From: Vibrio tapetis subsp. tapetis
GTDB lineage: Bacteria; Pseudomonadota; Gammaproteobacteria; Enterobacterales; Vibrionaceae
Direction: 5' to 3'
DNA: 64,000 nucleotides
Assembly: GCF_900233005.1 (NCBI RefSeq)
Contig: NZ_LT960612.1
Coordinates: forward strand, 1,550,001-1,614,000
The translations under genes were made by a program, and so were the position numbers. Positions 53,490 to 62,152 of the stretch are shown here, one piece after another. The notes under the pieces are model-generated. The model made no database searches. It worked only from the letters and a program-made list of their open reading frames with translations, and was not told where the DNA came from. Every line of letters starts with the position of its first letter. The first letter of the stretch is position 1.

Positions 53490-54488
53490 ATGAACAAATG
53501 GTTCCTAAGTGTCGTATTTCTTTGCATTACAAAAGTAACCGTTGCTGCAGAATTTGAGGCGGTGCCCATGATCGTAAATGGACACACAGCCTCAATCTCC
53601 AATTACCCGTACATGGCGAGCTTGTATTACGATCGTCGTACAGATTATGGGTATTATGGGAACTATTGCGGCGCGTCAATATTAGATTCGTGGCATGTTA
53701 TGACGGCGGCACACTGCGTGCAAGATGCCGATTATAACGATCATACGACCGTGGTCTTACAACTTCAAAATGAACGTGATTTTTGGTCGGCACAAAAAAT
53801 CCCAGCAGAAAGCTTCTATTTTCGTGACGATTATCGAGGTGGCGCAACCTACCTCTGGGCCAATGATATCGCCATCATAAAGCTCGCATCAGAGATTCAA
53901 AATATACCGTCCAGCAACTATGTCAGATTACCAAAATCTGGGGATGACTCAAACTACAGGGTGAGCAATGCAGTATTTACCGCTATAGGGCATGGTAACA
54001 CAGCGAGTAATGTCGATAGCTCTCTCGACTTACTACAAACCCAAGTCAATTATTTATCCGCAAGCGCTTGCAGTACGTTTGGGGCAATAAACAACAGCCA
54101 TCTTTGTACCCAAGGGGATTACAGTAGTTTAACCGGGTTAAGAAATGGCATATGCCAAGGAGATTCGGGCGGTCCGTTACTTTGGTTTGATGGGAATGTC
54201 TTCAGGCAAGTCGGCATCGCGAGTTTTGGCCCAGGAACCTGTGGGCATGCTGGCTCATTATCACAAGGGGTGTTTACTGAAGTTCTCGATTATACCGGTT
54301 GGATACAAAGTGTAGTGAGCGGTGCCGTTGCTGCTAAACACACAGTAAATGGTGTATCTAATCTCGAATTTGGTACGAGTCAAGCGACGGAAGAAAGCGC
54401 TGGAAGCCTTGGTGTCGTATCCGTACTCGTCGCCTTTGGGGCGTTTATCCGACGCAGACACCGAGAAAAAGAAGCGCTAAATTATTAG
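53490..54488 (+). CDS. Second secreted trypsin-like serine protease with GlyGly-CTERM-like tail
   Basis: This 332-residue S1A protease is clearly related to its upstream neighbour. It has a signal peptide (MNKWFLSVVFLCITKVTVAA), a mature start near MIVNGHTASISNYPY, and the triad His75 (MTAAHCVQ), Asp126 (NDIAIIKL) and Ser226 (CQGDSGGPLLW). The tail SAGSLGVVSVLVAFGAF followed by IRRRHREKEALNY is shaped like a GlyGly-CTERM signal but with a longer basic end. A GGGGG ribosome site precedes the ATG. The pair probably arose by duplication and then diverged. Confidence 0.88.
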   Translation: MNKWFLSVVFLCITKVTVAAEFEAVPMIVNGHTASISNYPYMASLYYDRRTDYGYYGNYCGASILDSWHVMTAAHCVQDADYNDHTTVVLQLQNERDFWSAQKIPAESFYFRDDYRGGATYLWANDIAIIKLASEIQNIPSSNYVRLPKSGDDSNYRVSNAVFTAIGHGNTASNVDSSLDLLQTQVNYLSASACSTFGAINNSHLCTQGDYSSLTGLRNGICQGDSGGPLLWFDGNVFRQVGIASFGPGTCGHAGSLSQGVFTEVLDYTGWIQSVVSGAVAAKHTVNGVSNLEFGTSQATEESAGSLGVVSVLVAFGAFIRRRHREKEALNY

Positions 54489-54622
54489 AACGAGCTTATT
54501 TGAGCCTCAAGCCAACGCATAAAAATTAAATGTTGTCCTATACTTAACAGTGCTGCTCGGTCGAACAATCGAATTTAGGATGGAAGCAGCTTATTGATAA
54601 CCTATGAATTATGGATAATAGA

Positions 54623-55102
54623 ATGAAAAAAATTCTTTTGGCAGTGGCTCTGATAATGGCAGCAACCCCTTCTTATGCAAACCTTTGGAAGAGCTGTGGT
54701 ATTGGTCACTGGATTGCGGGTCCGACATGGAACGGCTACCTGGCGATTACGACAAACGTGACTTGGGATTTGGGTACAACCGCAACGACATCCAATTCTT
54801 TATCTCCGGGAACGTGTGGTGGGCCTTTTTGGGCAGCAGCAAATTTCATTAATGACACCTACCCACGTCTAGAAGAGGACACCGCGCAAGGTCAAGGTGA
54901 ACATCTAATGGCGATGCTGGATATCTTCGAATGTGATGCATTGACACGAACTGAAGTAGTAAAAAGTATTCGTAGTGATTTTGGTGGTATGGTGGTTGAA
55001 GCTGACTACGCTTCCAAGCCTCAAAACGAAAAAGCAGAAGCTTACTTCTTGTTAGTAGAAAAGAATGTCAATCGCTATTCAGCTCAATGCAACGCGGTTT
55101 AG
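54623..55102 (+). CDS. DUF3015-family exported protein
   Basis: Start chosen at the ATG at 54623, where a clean signal peptide begins (MKKILLAVALIMAATPSYA); an ATG four codons upstream is also in frame. The 159-residue protein resembles the DUF3015 family: NLWKSCGIGHWIAGPTWNGY, TSNSLSPGTCGG and a C-terminal helical segment. It is periplasmic with no known function. It directly precedes a DUF4105 gene, and the two families are likely partners in the envelope (inference from adjacency). Confidence 0.82.
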   Translation: MKKILLAVALIMAATPSYANLWKSCGIGHWIAGPTWNGYLAITTNVTWDLGTTATTSNSLSPGTCGGPFWAAANFINDTYPRLEEDTAQGQGEHLMAMLDIFECDALTRTEVVKSIRSDFGGMVVEADYASKPQNEKAEAYFLLVEKNVNRYSAQCNAV

Positions 55103-55198
55103 CTACCAGTAATTGATCAAAGCGCATGGCCAGTCCCTGCGCTTTCTCTTTGTCTCACGTTAGTTGTAGGTAAATATGGCAGACGCTTTAGTCTGCTG

Positions 55199-57055
55199 TT
55201 GGTTGCAATAATAGCGGTGAACGCTGTGATTATTACACCAATGGTACACGCAGCAAATACCAAGCTGTCCTCTTCCTCATCCATTTCAGATATAGCGCGA
55301 AGTAGCCAATGGAACAAATTACTTCATTTTACTGGCTCACAGAGTGACATTAATAGCTCTGAGTTTTTTCTTAGTGAAAAGGGGGCCCGTTACCCTGAAT
55401 TGGAACTACTCGCGACCATCAACAGCATGAATCAGCCAGTAAAGGGCGATATAAACCTTCATGCTCAGTGCCGATTTCCAGCCCGAAGATTGTGGTTGGA
55501 TAGCATCTTGGGAACCAGTTGGCTGGACAATCCAGTTATTTGCCCTAATTTTGAAGCCTGGAAAAAGGAAAACAAAACTGAATCGATCAGCCTAATATTT
55601 GTCACTGGTTATTTGGGTAACCCAGCTTCATTTTTTGGTCATTTGCTCATGAAGTTGAATATGAAGAAAGGAGGGAAAATCTCTGATTCACCATTGTTAG
55701 ATCGCAGTATCAATTTTGGTGCAGACGCCTCAAGGGATGATAACCCAGTTAAATACGTAACCTATGGTTTGTTTGGCGGTTATGACGCGAGTTACAGCGA
55801 CGCTGAATATTATAAACTTGAATACGGCTATGCCGAAAATGAACAACGGGAGTTGTGGGAATATGAGCTCAACCTGAGCGCCAGTGAAGTGTCCCTGCTT
55901 GAAGCGCACCTTTGGGAGTTGTCTGACGTTAAGTTCACCTATTTGTTCCTAAGTGGTAATTGCTCTACCGAAATGGCGAAGTTTATTGAAATAGTGCTCG
56001 ATGACGAGTTGGGCTTATTAACGTCGTTTCAACCATGGGATATGCCACTCGATATATTTAAACACCTGCAAGATATCGAACACAATGGCCAACCTTTGAT
56101 TCGAACTATTACCCGGCGCGAATCCAAATACACGCGAATTCACGACAAATATCAAGATCTCTCTACTAAGCAACAACAGATCACACAATTGATTGTTGAT
56201 GACAACCAAACGTTACGTGGTGACGAGTTCTCAACCCTAAATGATGATGAGAAGCACAGAATCATCAGTTTATTGTTTGATTATTATGAACTGGCGATTA
56301 CTGAGCGTAATGACGAAGCAGCTAAGGCGTCGAAACGCTTGTTAATGTTAGAGAGTTTGAAACTTCCCGTTGCTGACATCAAATGGAAAAGTAATGTCAA
56401 TCAGCCGCCGCATGAAGCACAGAATCCAAATCGAATTAATATTAGCTTGGGTTACAGCAGTGAGTTTACGGGTATAGGAACGTTGAGTTACCGTGCTGGT
56501 TACTACGATTTCTTAGCCAAAGAAGCTGCTCGCTATAAAGATTCTAATGCCGTTTTTTTTGAAACCGAAATCAAGTTTACGCATGGCGAGGCGTGGCTTA
56601 GCAAGTTTGACTTATTTAACGTGACGACTTTGAATTTACTTCACGTCGATCTATTCAAAGACCGGCGCTGGGCATGGAATGGCCGTTTAACCATTGAACA
56701 AAAAGACCTGTCCACAAACAACGATGAAAGAATTCGGCTCTATGCTGGTATGGGGTGGGCAAGACACGGTTTTGGTGGCATTTCGTTTTATGCGCTGCCA
56801 CAACTTAGGGCAGATTTTACCGAGTTAGAAGACACAGGAATCGGCGTAGAGTTTGGCGCTCTTTATACAGCAAGTGAGATCTGGAAGACCTATTTAACGA
56901 TAACGCCTTCAGCCACATTTGGCAGCACGTCGACAAAAAAAGTGGCCGTAAAGTGGGATAACCGGTTTGGAGATAGCCAGGAATGGGATGTTCGATTTGC
57001 TTTAAATCACGATATAGCAACAGAAATGAATTTAAGTTATTCCGCTTACTTTTAA
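55199..57055 (+). CDS. DUF4105-family envelope protein (start codon uncertain)
   Basis: The product of about 618 residues contains the DUF4105 (Lnb N-terminal periplasmic) domain. LIFVTGYLGNPASFFGHLLMKLN and SGNCSTEMAKFIEIVL hold the conserved His and Cys. The C-terminal third is strand-rich and may be a barrel. The frame is open back to a stop at 55100 but has no ATG or GTG; the first TTG is at 55199 and leaves a signal peptide without its basic start. The sequence before it, KYGRRFSLLL, looks like a real signal-peptide start, so translation may begin upstream at an unusual codon or the start has mutated. It follows the DUF3015 gene. Confidence 0.8.
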   Translation: MVAIIAVNAVIITPMVHAANTKLSSSSSISDIARSSQWNKLLHFTGSQSDINSSEFFLSEKGARYPELELLATINSMNQPVKGDINLHAQCRFPARRLWLDSILGTSWLDNPVICPNFEAWKKENKTESISLIFVTGYLGNPASFFGHLLMKLNMKKGGKISDSPLLDRSINFGADASRDDNPVKYVTYGLFGGYDASYSDAEYYKLEYGYAENEQRELWEYELNLSASEVSLLEAHLWELSDVKFTYLFLSGNCSTEMAKFIEIVLDDELGLLTSFQPWDMPLDIFKHLQDIEHNGQPLIRTITRRESKYTRIHDKYQDLSTKQQQITQLIVDDNQTLRGDEFSTLNDDEKHRIISLLFDYYELAITERNDEAAKASKRLLMLESLKLPVADIKWKSNVNQPPHEAQNPNRINISLGYSSEFTGIGTLSYRAGYYDFLAKEAARYKDSNAVFFETEIKFTHGEAWLSKFDLFNVTTLNLLHVDLFKDRRWAWNGRLTIEQKDLSTNNDERIRLYAGMGWARHGFGGISFYALPQLRADFTELEDTGIGVEFGALYTASEIWKTYLTITPSATFGSTSTKKVAVKWDNRFGDSQEWDVRFALNHDIATEMNLSYSAYF

Positions 57056-57112
57056 TTGCCGTAACGTGATTTCTTTTAAAGCGTGATTTCTCTTAAAGAG
57101 AGACCAACAACG

Positions 57113-57505
57113 TTAATTTTTAGTAGGTGAGTTGTCTTTGCGTTTAAATCGATTTGAATTATTACGTGGCACACTCTCAGGCGCTGGCTTTCTCTCATGA
57201 ATTAAGTGACGAATTGCGAGAAACGGATGATGCAGCAGCATTCTTGGCCCCGAGTAGCGCATCACCAAGCGCATTTGTTCTTTAGGCTCAGGTTTGTAGC
57301 AATGAATAGGGCAACGATTACATGTTGGTTTTTGATCACCGTAAGGGCAACGGTCGAGTTTGGTTTCAGCATAGGCAATTAGCTCAGAGCAGGCGCTGCA
57401 TAAGCTATGTGTATTGTGATGTGCTTTACAGTAAATCTCTACCATTGCAGAAACAGTGTTGAATTCTGTATTTAGAGACTTCACTAATATCGATGAACGT
57501 TGCAT
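57113..57505 (-). CDS. ygbA: YgbA-like nitrous-oxide-stimulated-promoter family protein
   Basis: The 130-residue cytoplasmic protein has a cysteine-rich centre: MVEIYCKAHHNTHSLCSACS, then CPYGDQKPTCNRCPIHCYKP. This is the pattern of the E. coli YgbA family, possibly binding a metal or cluster. A basic tail follows (FKRKDNSPTKN). An NsrR-like palindrome lies 15 bases upstream of the ATG. In E. coli ygbA is one of the genes NsrR represses and nitric oxide induces. The function is thought to lie in recovery from nitrosative stress. Confidence 0.88.
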   Translation of the reverse strand: MQRSSILVKSLNTEFNTVSAMVEIYCKAHHNTHSLCSACSELIAYAETKLDRCPYGDQKPTCNRCPIHCYKPEPKEQMRLVMRYSGPRMLLHHPFLAIRHLIHERKPAPESVPRNNSNRFKRKDNSPTKN

Positions 57506-57519
57506 TACATTTACTTATT

Positions 57520-57542
57520 AAGGTGCATTTCAAATGTAAGTT
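57520..57542. promoter_or_regulatory. NsrR-like operator upstream of ygbA
   Basis: AAGGTGCATTTCAAATGTAAGTT closely follows the NsrR consensus of an AAGATGCATTT half, one base and its inverted copy. The left half has one difference and the right half three. It sits just before the ygbA start, where NsrR binding would repress. Confidence 0.72.
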
Positions 57543-57664
57543 TATACCAACTTAGTCAGATTGAATATAGCGCATGTGAACTTTTTTCTGATGATTCGGT
57601 ATGGCATAGAACCTAAACTACCGCTCTGTTACAATCGCATATTCAACTGTATATGAGAATAACA

Positions 57665-57937
57665 ATGACGACCGAACAAGACAGCGTAATGAGCGGAGAC
57701 GATCTTCGCGAGATAGTGGAAAATCAACTAAATGATGGTGATCCGATTAAAGTAAAAGAAACACTTATGCGCTTAATGATGACAGGTACAAAAAGAGAAG
57801 AAGCGATCGAAATGATGGCATGCGCTCTTGCATTAGAAGTCTTTGATGTCATGAAAAATGAGTCTGCTTTTAATTTGAAACGCTACAATTCTCATTTAGA
57901 TGAATTGCCAGAAATGAGCTGGATGGACGAAGACTAA
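57665..57937 (+). CDS. Small acidic protein of unknown function
   Basis: Start chosen at the ATG at 57665; another ATG four codons upstream is possible. The 90-residue, acidic, helical protein (MTTEQDSVMSGDDLREIVEN, ending DELPEMSWMDED) has ETLMRLMMTGTKREEAIEMM in the centre. I recall no named family with confidence, although it looks like a conserved marine gammaproteobacterial protein. Cytoplasmic. A good terminator follows. Confidence 0.7.
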   Translation: MTTEQDSVMSGDDLREIVENQLNDGDPIKVKETLMRLMMTGTKREEAIEMMACALALEVFDVMKNESAFNLKRYNSHLDELPEMSWMDED

Positions 57938-57994
57938 TTAAATTGATAACCGCAACGTGGTGATCAAGTTCCGCAAGGCTCAATATGAATTAAG

Positions 57995-58030
57995 AAGGCC
58001 CGTTATTTATTCAGTAACGGGCCTTTCTAA
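57995..58030 (+). terminator. Terminator after the small acidic protein
   Basis: AAGGCCCGTTA (57995-58005) and TAACGGGCCTT (58015-58025) form an 11-base-pair stem around TTTATTCAG, followed by TCT. Confidence 0.85.
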
Positions 58031-58079
58031 TTTGATGATAGCGTCGAAATGGGTCTGTTGCTATAAGATTGGCCCGTCG

Positions 58080-58994
58080 CTAAATAAGCTTCGTTGCCTG
58101 TGTCGTGGTAGAAGGGATACTGACCGCAGGGATTTGACGCTTTTTAATCTGCGCCAGAACCACACCGGAGATCACCATGAGGCCACCAATAATATGAAAC
58201 TCTGAGATACTTTCTCCTAACAATGTAGAGGCAAGAGCAACTGCAATGATTGGAAGTAGGTTCATGAACATGGCACTTGAATCTGCGCCGATTGCATCGA
58301 TAGATTTTACCCAAAGCCACGGAGCAATGACTGAAGCGGCTAAACTGGCGTAAGCAACCAAAGGTAATGAATCAGTCGGTGGCAATAATACATCACTGCT
58401 CAGCCATAATGGGAATAGCATAAGTACTGCAAAGGCACCTTGCATGTAGATGAATTGCCAATTGGTTAACGGCATTTTCCATTTCTTTATCAGCACGCAA
58501 TACAGAGCATAAACAATCGCAGCGACCAGCATCATTGCATCACCAGGCGTGACTGAGTTTTGGAAGATAAACATGATATCGCCTTGGCCTAACATGAAAG
58601 CTAACCCAGACAATGAAATAACCGCACCCACAACACTAAGTGGAGAGATTTTTTTCCCTAATAATGGCACGCTGATGAATATTGAAATCAACGGCACAAG
58701 TGCAATGATCAATGCCATGTTCGATACGCTGGTAGTCAGGGCGGCGTAGTAGCCTAAAGATTGATTTAAAACCATGCCGAGTAAGGCGAGCGTAGCAAGT
58801 TTTAATATGAAAGGCTTAATCGTTTTCCACGATCGGATGATCGATGGTAATACAAACGGCGAGAGAAAAAGCATAGCAAAAAACCAACGAAAGAAGCTCA
58901 TTGCACTGGGTTCTATGCTCTCTACGGAAAGTTTATTTACAATGGAGTTACCGCCCCAGATGATAATTGTGAACAGCGGAAATAGATAAATCAT
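58080..58994 (-). CDS. EamA-family (DMT) inner-membrane exporter, second copy
   Basis: This 304-residue, ten-helix EamA transporter starts MIYLFPLFTIIIWGGNSIVN; IIWGGNSIVNKLSVESIEP is the family opening, and the two EamA repeats cover about 3-135 and 150-280. GGAG precedes the ATG. It abuts a divergent AraC-type gene, its likely regulator. It is not close in sequence to the first EamA protein of the window, so the two systems are independent. Substrate unknown. Confidence 0.87.
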   Translation of the reverse strand: MIYLFPLFTIIIWGGNSIVNKLSVESIEPSAMSFFRWFFAMLFLSPFVLPSIIRSWKTIKPFILKLATLALLGMVLNQSLGYYAALTTSVSNMALIIALVPLISIFISVPLLGKKISPLSVVGAVISLSGLAFMLGQGDIMFIFQNSVTPGDAMMLVAAIVYALYCVLIKKWKMPLTNWQFIYMQGAFAVLMLFPLWLSSDVLLPPTDSLPLVAYASLAASVIAPWLWVKSIDAIGADSSAMFMNLLPIIAVALASTLLGESISEFHIIGGLMVISGVVLAQIKKRQIPAVSIPSTTTQATKLI

Positions 58995-59030
58995 GTGAAC
59001 TCCATCAAACTAATTGAACTAGACGCTAGT

Positions 59031-59906
59031 ATGTCACGTCAATCTGATAATATATATCTCCAATCGGACACCATCGACGCAAAGTCAGACAGAATGAAAA
59101 AAACGAGTAAGGCCAGCACTGCGAATATTCATCCATCCATTTCGATCGATGAACTTCCCGCTCCAGTGTATTTTAATTTTGATGCATTTTTATCAAACAC
59201 AGTAACCAGAAATCATTCTCACACTTGGGGGCAGGTTCAAATAATACGAGGTGGAATGTTGGAGTTGAATGCAGAAAGTACCCGGTTTTTAGCACCGCCA
59301 CATTTGGCTATCTGGGTGCCAGCTGGTGTGATGCATTACAGTTTTAATCGAAAACCTGTGGATTATTGTTCATTGAATATTGCTCATGACAAAACCTTGG
59401 CACTACCTGATCAAACTTGTTTACTGGGCGTTACACCGATTCTGACTGCTATCATTGAAGACTTTCGTGTGCGAGGTGTGCGCATGGCAGAAACCGCAGC
59501 AGACGGTCGTTTAATGGACGTGATGTTAGATCAACTGTCGTTAGCAAAACCAGAGCAGCACTTTTTGCCAACCAGTGATCACAAGGTGTTGTCGCCAATC
59601 CTAAATGGCTTAGAAGATAACCCAACGGATGCAAAAACGTTGGGGCAATGGGCCAGTATCGTCCACACTACAGAAAGAACAGTAGCCCGTTATTGCCAAA
59701 GTGAATTGGGTATGAGTTTTACGGAATGGCGCTTGAGGATGCGTTACCTGCACGCTTTAACCTTGTTACAAAAAGGCATATCAGTGAAAGAAGCGGCGTT
59801 TTTATTGGGTTATAACCAAGCTAGCCCCTTCATTACCATGTTTAAGCGTTACGCTGGTATAACACCAGAGCAGTACAAGATGAATAAAGCGAACGCCCAC
59901 GTATAA
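59031..59906 (+). CDS. AraC-family regulator with N-terminal cupin
   Basis: The start is uncertain: an in-frame GTG at 58995 directly abuts the divergent EamA gene, and ATGs follow at 59031 and 59094; none has a clear ribosome site. I use 59031 (291 residues). A cupin ligand domain (NHSHTWGQVQIIRGGMLELN, then WVPAGVMHY) leads to a double AraC helix-turn-helix at the C-terminus (TLGQWASIVHTTERTVARYC and SVKEAAFLLGYNQASPFITM). It probably controls the divergent exporter. Confidence 0.85.
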   Translation: MSRQSDNIYLQSDTIDAKSDRMKKTSKASTANIHPSISIDELPAPVYFNFDAFLSNTVTRNHSHTWGQVQIIRGGMLELNAESTRFLAPPHLAIWVPAGVMHYSFNRKPVDYCSLNIAHDKTLALPDQTCLLGVTPILTAIIEDFRVRGVRMAETAADGRLMDVMLDQLSLAKPEQHFLPTSDHKVLSPILNGLEDNPTDAKTLGQWASIVHTTERTVARYCQSELGMSFTEWRLRMRYLHALTLLQKGISVKEAAFLLGYNQASPFITMFKRYAGITPEQYKMNKANAHV

Positions 59907-60009
59907 GCGAGTCGTCTGCTGAGTAACTTCAGTTATTCGAATCACGAAACGTTTTGCTGGTTATCAACTAGCCTGACTTATTGACCGTTATCTAAATAAG
60001 CTTGGTGTT

Positions 60010-61983
60010 TTAGTTGATTTCGTCCGTCTTGCTTGGCGCGGTAAAGTAATTTGTCTGCAAGTTGAGGGTCTCTCCCCAATTGGCCAGCAACAGCGTGCGT
60101 GGCATGTTGGTTACCGCACCACTCGAAGCGGTAATCACAAGTGGCCCAACGGAAGTTGCAAATTGGGTGGTGCTAAATGTATCGGTAATTCGGTTTAGTA
60201 ACGGTACGAAGGCATCACTTTGTTTGTGTTCAATAATGAAAAGAAACTCTTCACCTCCCCATCTGGCGAGCATTCCGTCATCACCTATCAGGCGAGTTAA
60301 TCGACGGCCAGCTTCAATGAGCACCTCATCACCTACATTATGGCCGTGTGTGTCGTTCACCTTTTTGAAGTGATCAAGATCCAACAAGCAGACTGAGTAA
60401 CGTGCATCATCAGAACTCGTATAGGTTTCGTTATTGATGTTTTCTAAAAATGCTTCAACAAATCGTCTGTTGTGCAACCCGGTTAACGTGTCTTGCAGAG
60501 CGTCTTTAGAGAGTTCCTTGTTTGATGATGTTAGCGTCTGATTCATTGCCGCGAAGTAATGCGAACGGTTCTTTTGATACAAAAAGGCGCCAAAACCTAA
60601 AACTGCAATGGCGATGAATAAGTAAATTCGAAGTTCATCTTGTTGTTCTCGGATCTCGCTTAATGCTTTTTCTGATTTCAATAAGGCGATTTCATCTTTT
60701 TTTCTTGAGGCTTGATAGGCTTCTTGCATTTGATTAAAACTGAATTCCCGCTCACCAAACAACAACTCATTATTTCGTTGGTGATACTCTTCTAGGTACA
60801 TATAGCCTACGCCAAAATCGCCCTTATTCGCATGAATATCCGCTAGTACTTTAATGGATTCGATGATATCTACTTCACTTGGCACTGATTCGTAGTAGGA
60901 GAGGGCTTTTTGGAGCTCGTCTAATGATTGTTCGTAATGACCTAAATAGACCGAAATCTCCGCTTGTTGCCTCATGCAGCGGCCAGACTCTAATAAGAAG
61001 TTATTTGCCTCAGGCAATGACAGGCACTCTAGTGTTGCTTGTTTGGCTTCATTAATCCTGCTTTCCAAAAACCGTAATTTTGACAGTGCTTCGTAAGCGA
61101 TCATTTTTAATCGAGTGGGTGAAATATCGGTCAGTATGTCGAACGATGCATCAATATAGCGATTGGCATTATCGAGGTCGTTTAGGTTCATGTAAGCTGT
61201 TGCTTTAGTAATGTAAGGTACGACTAAAGCATCGCGTGATTCGATATTGCTAGCATTATAGAGTTCTATTGCGTCGTCTGTGTATTCTAGCGCTTGCTTC
61301 CAGTTCTTGGATTGAGCATACAGATAACCAAGGTTAGTTACGATGTGAGTTTGAGTGGTATCGTCAGGGTAGTTTTTCGCGATCTCGAGCCCTTTGTGAT
61401 AATAGTGTAGCGCCTGATTTCGTTTGCCTTGAATGCTGTTTACAATCGCTAACACGTTGTAGTTGGCCATGGTTAAGCGTTCATAATTAATCGAACGAGA
61501 CAATTCCAACGATCGAACCAATAACTCTCGAGCCTTTGATAACTCACCTCGTTTTGTGTACTGAGTTGCGATATTTTTAGTGGCCATTGCTTCTGCCCAA
61601 ATAAGGTTATGAGCTTTTGCGTCTTCTAATACTTCAAACGTAATGTCCAACGATTTATTGGCTTTCCCTTGATTTAGGTATATCCGCGCCAGCGTAAAGT
61701 TAGCGTGGATTCGATAAAATGGTTGTTGATAGAGCGGGCTATGCGCTTTTATTGTTTCTATTAATACCATCGCTTTGTTTGGCGCGGAAAGAGATAGAGC
61801 GTTTACTTTAATATAGAGCTCGCCAGCAGGGCTTTTTTCAACCATATCATCAGGATTGAAGCTGTTTGTTTGGTGAAATTCTGATGTTTTGCTCTCGGTT
61901 GAGACGAATGGAAGTGTGCCCCAATAGGTGACAGAGCCTACAAGTAATATTGTCAGTATTATTGAAGAAGAGGTCAGTTGCAT
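60010..61983 (-). CDS. TPR-containing membrane diguanylate cyclase
   Basis: The 657-residue protein starts with a signal anchor (LTSSSIILTILLVGSVTYWG). A long periplasmic array of tetratricopeptide repeats (about 50-395) follows, then a coiled coil, a membrane helix near 447-465 (YLFIAIAVLGFGAFLYQ) and a cytoplasmic GGDEF domain with DTLTGLHNRRFV and GGEEF in LARWGGEEFLFI. The RxxD inhibitory site is replaced by GDDG, so product feedback may be absent. It should make cyclic di-GMP in response to something bound by the repeats. Confidence 0.92.
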   Translation of the reverse strand: MQLTSSSIILTILLVGSVTYWGTLPFVSTESKTSEFHQTNSFNPDDMVEKSPAGELYIKVNALSLSAPNKAMVLIETIKAHSPLYQQPFYRIHANFTLARIYLNQGKANKSLDITFEVLEDAKAHNLIWAEAMATKNIATQYTKRGELSKARELLVRSLELSRSINYERLTMANYNVLAIVNSIQGKRNQALHYYHKGLEIAKNYPDDTTQTHIVTNLGYLYAQSKNWKQALEYTDDAIELYNASNIESRDALVVPYITKATAYMNLNDLDNANRYIDASFDILTDISPTRLKMIAYEALSKLRFLESRINEAKQATLECLSLPEANNFLLESGRCMRQQAEISVYLGHYEQSLDELQKALSYYESVPSEVDIIESIKVLADIHANKGDFGVGYMYLEEYHQRNNELLFGEREFSFNQMQEAYQASRKKDEIALLKSEKALSEIREQQDELRIYLFIAIAVLGFGAFLYQKNRSHYFAAMNQTLTSSNKELSKDALQDTLTGLHNRRFVEAFLENINNETYTSSDDARYSVCLLDLDHFKKVNDTHGHNVGDEVLIEAGRRLTRLIGDDGMLARWGGEEFLFIIEHKQSDAFVPLLNRITDTFSTTQFATSVGPLVITASSGAVTNMPRTLLLANWGETLNLQTNYFTAPSKTDEIN

Positions 61984-62071
61984 TAATTTGTCTCGAGAAA
62001 AAATGAGTGCAAATTATACAATGTCGTACAATTAAGGTCAATTTCATAATTAGCTCAAAACATGCTTTAAA

Positions 62072-62097
62072 AAAACGCTCGCAGTGGCGAGCGTTTT
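62072..62097. terminator. Terminator after pyrC
   Basis: AAAACGCTCGC (62072-62082) and GCGAGCGTTTT (62087-62097) form an 11-base-pair stem with an AGTG loop, with T residues on the minus strand. It lies 56 bases beyond the pyrC stop. Confidence 0.9.
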
Positions 62098-62152
62098 AAA
62101 GCTGTGTAGCTAGAGACGAGAATTACGACTTAGCCGTCGGTTTAGGCTGGTA

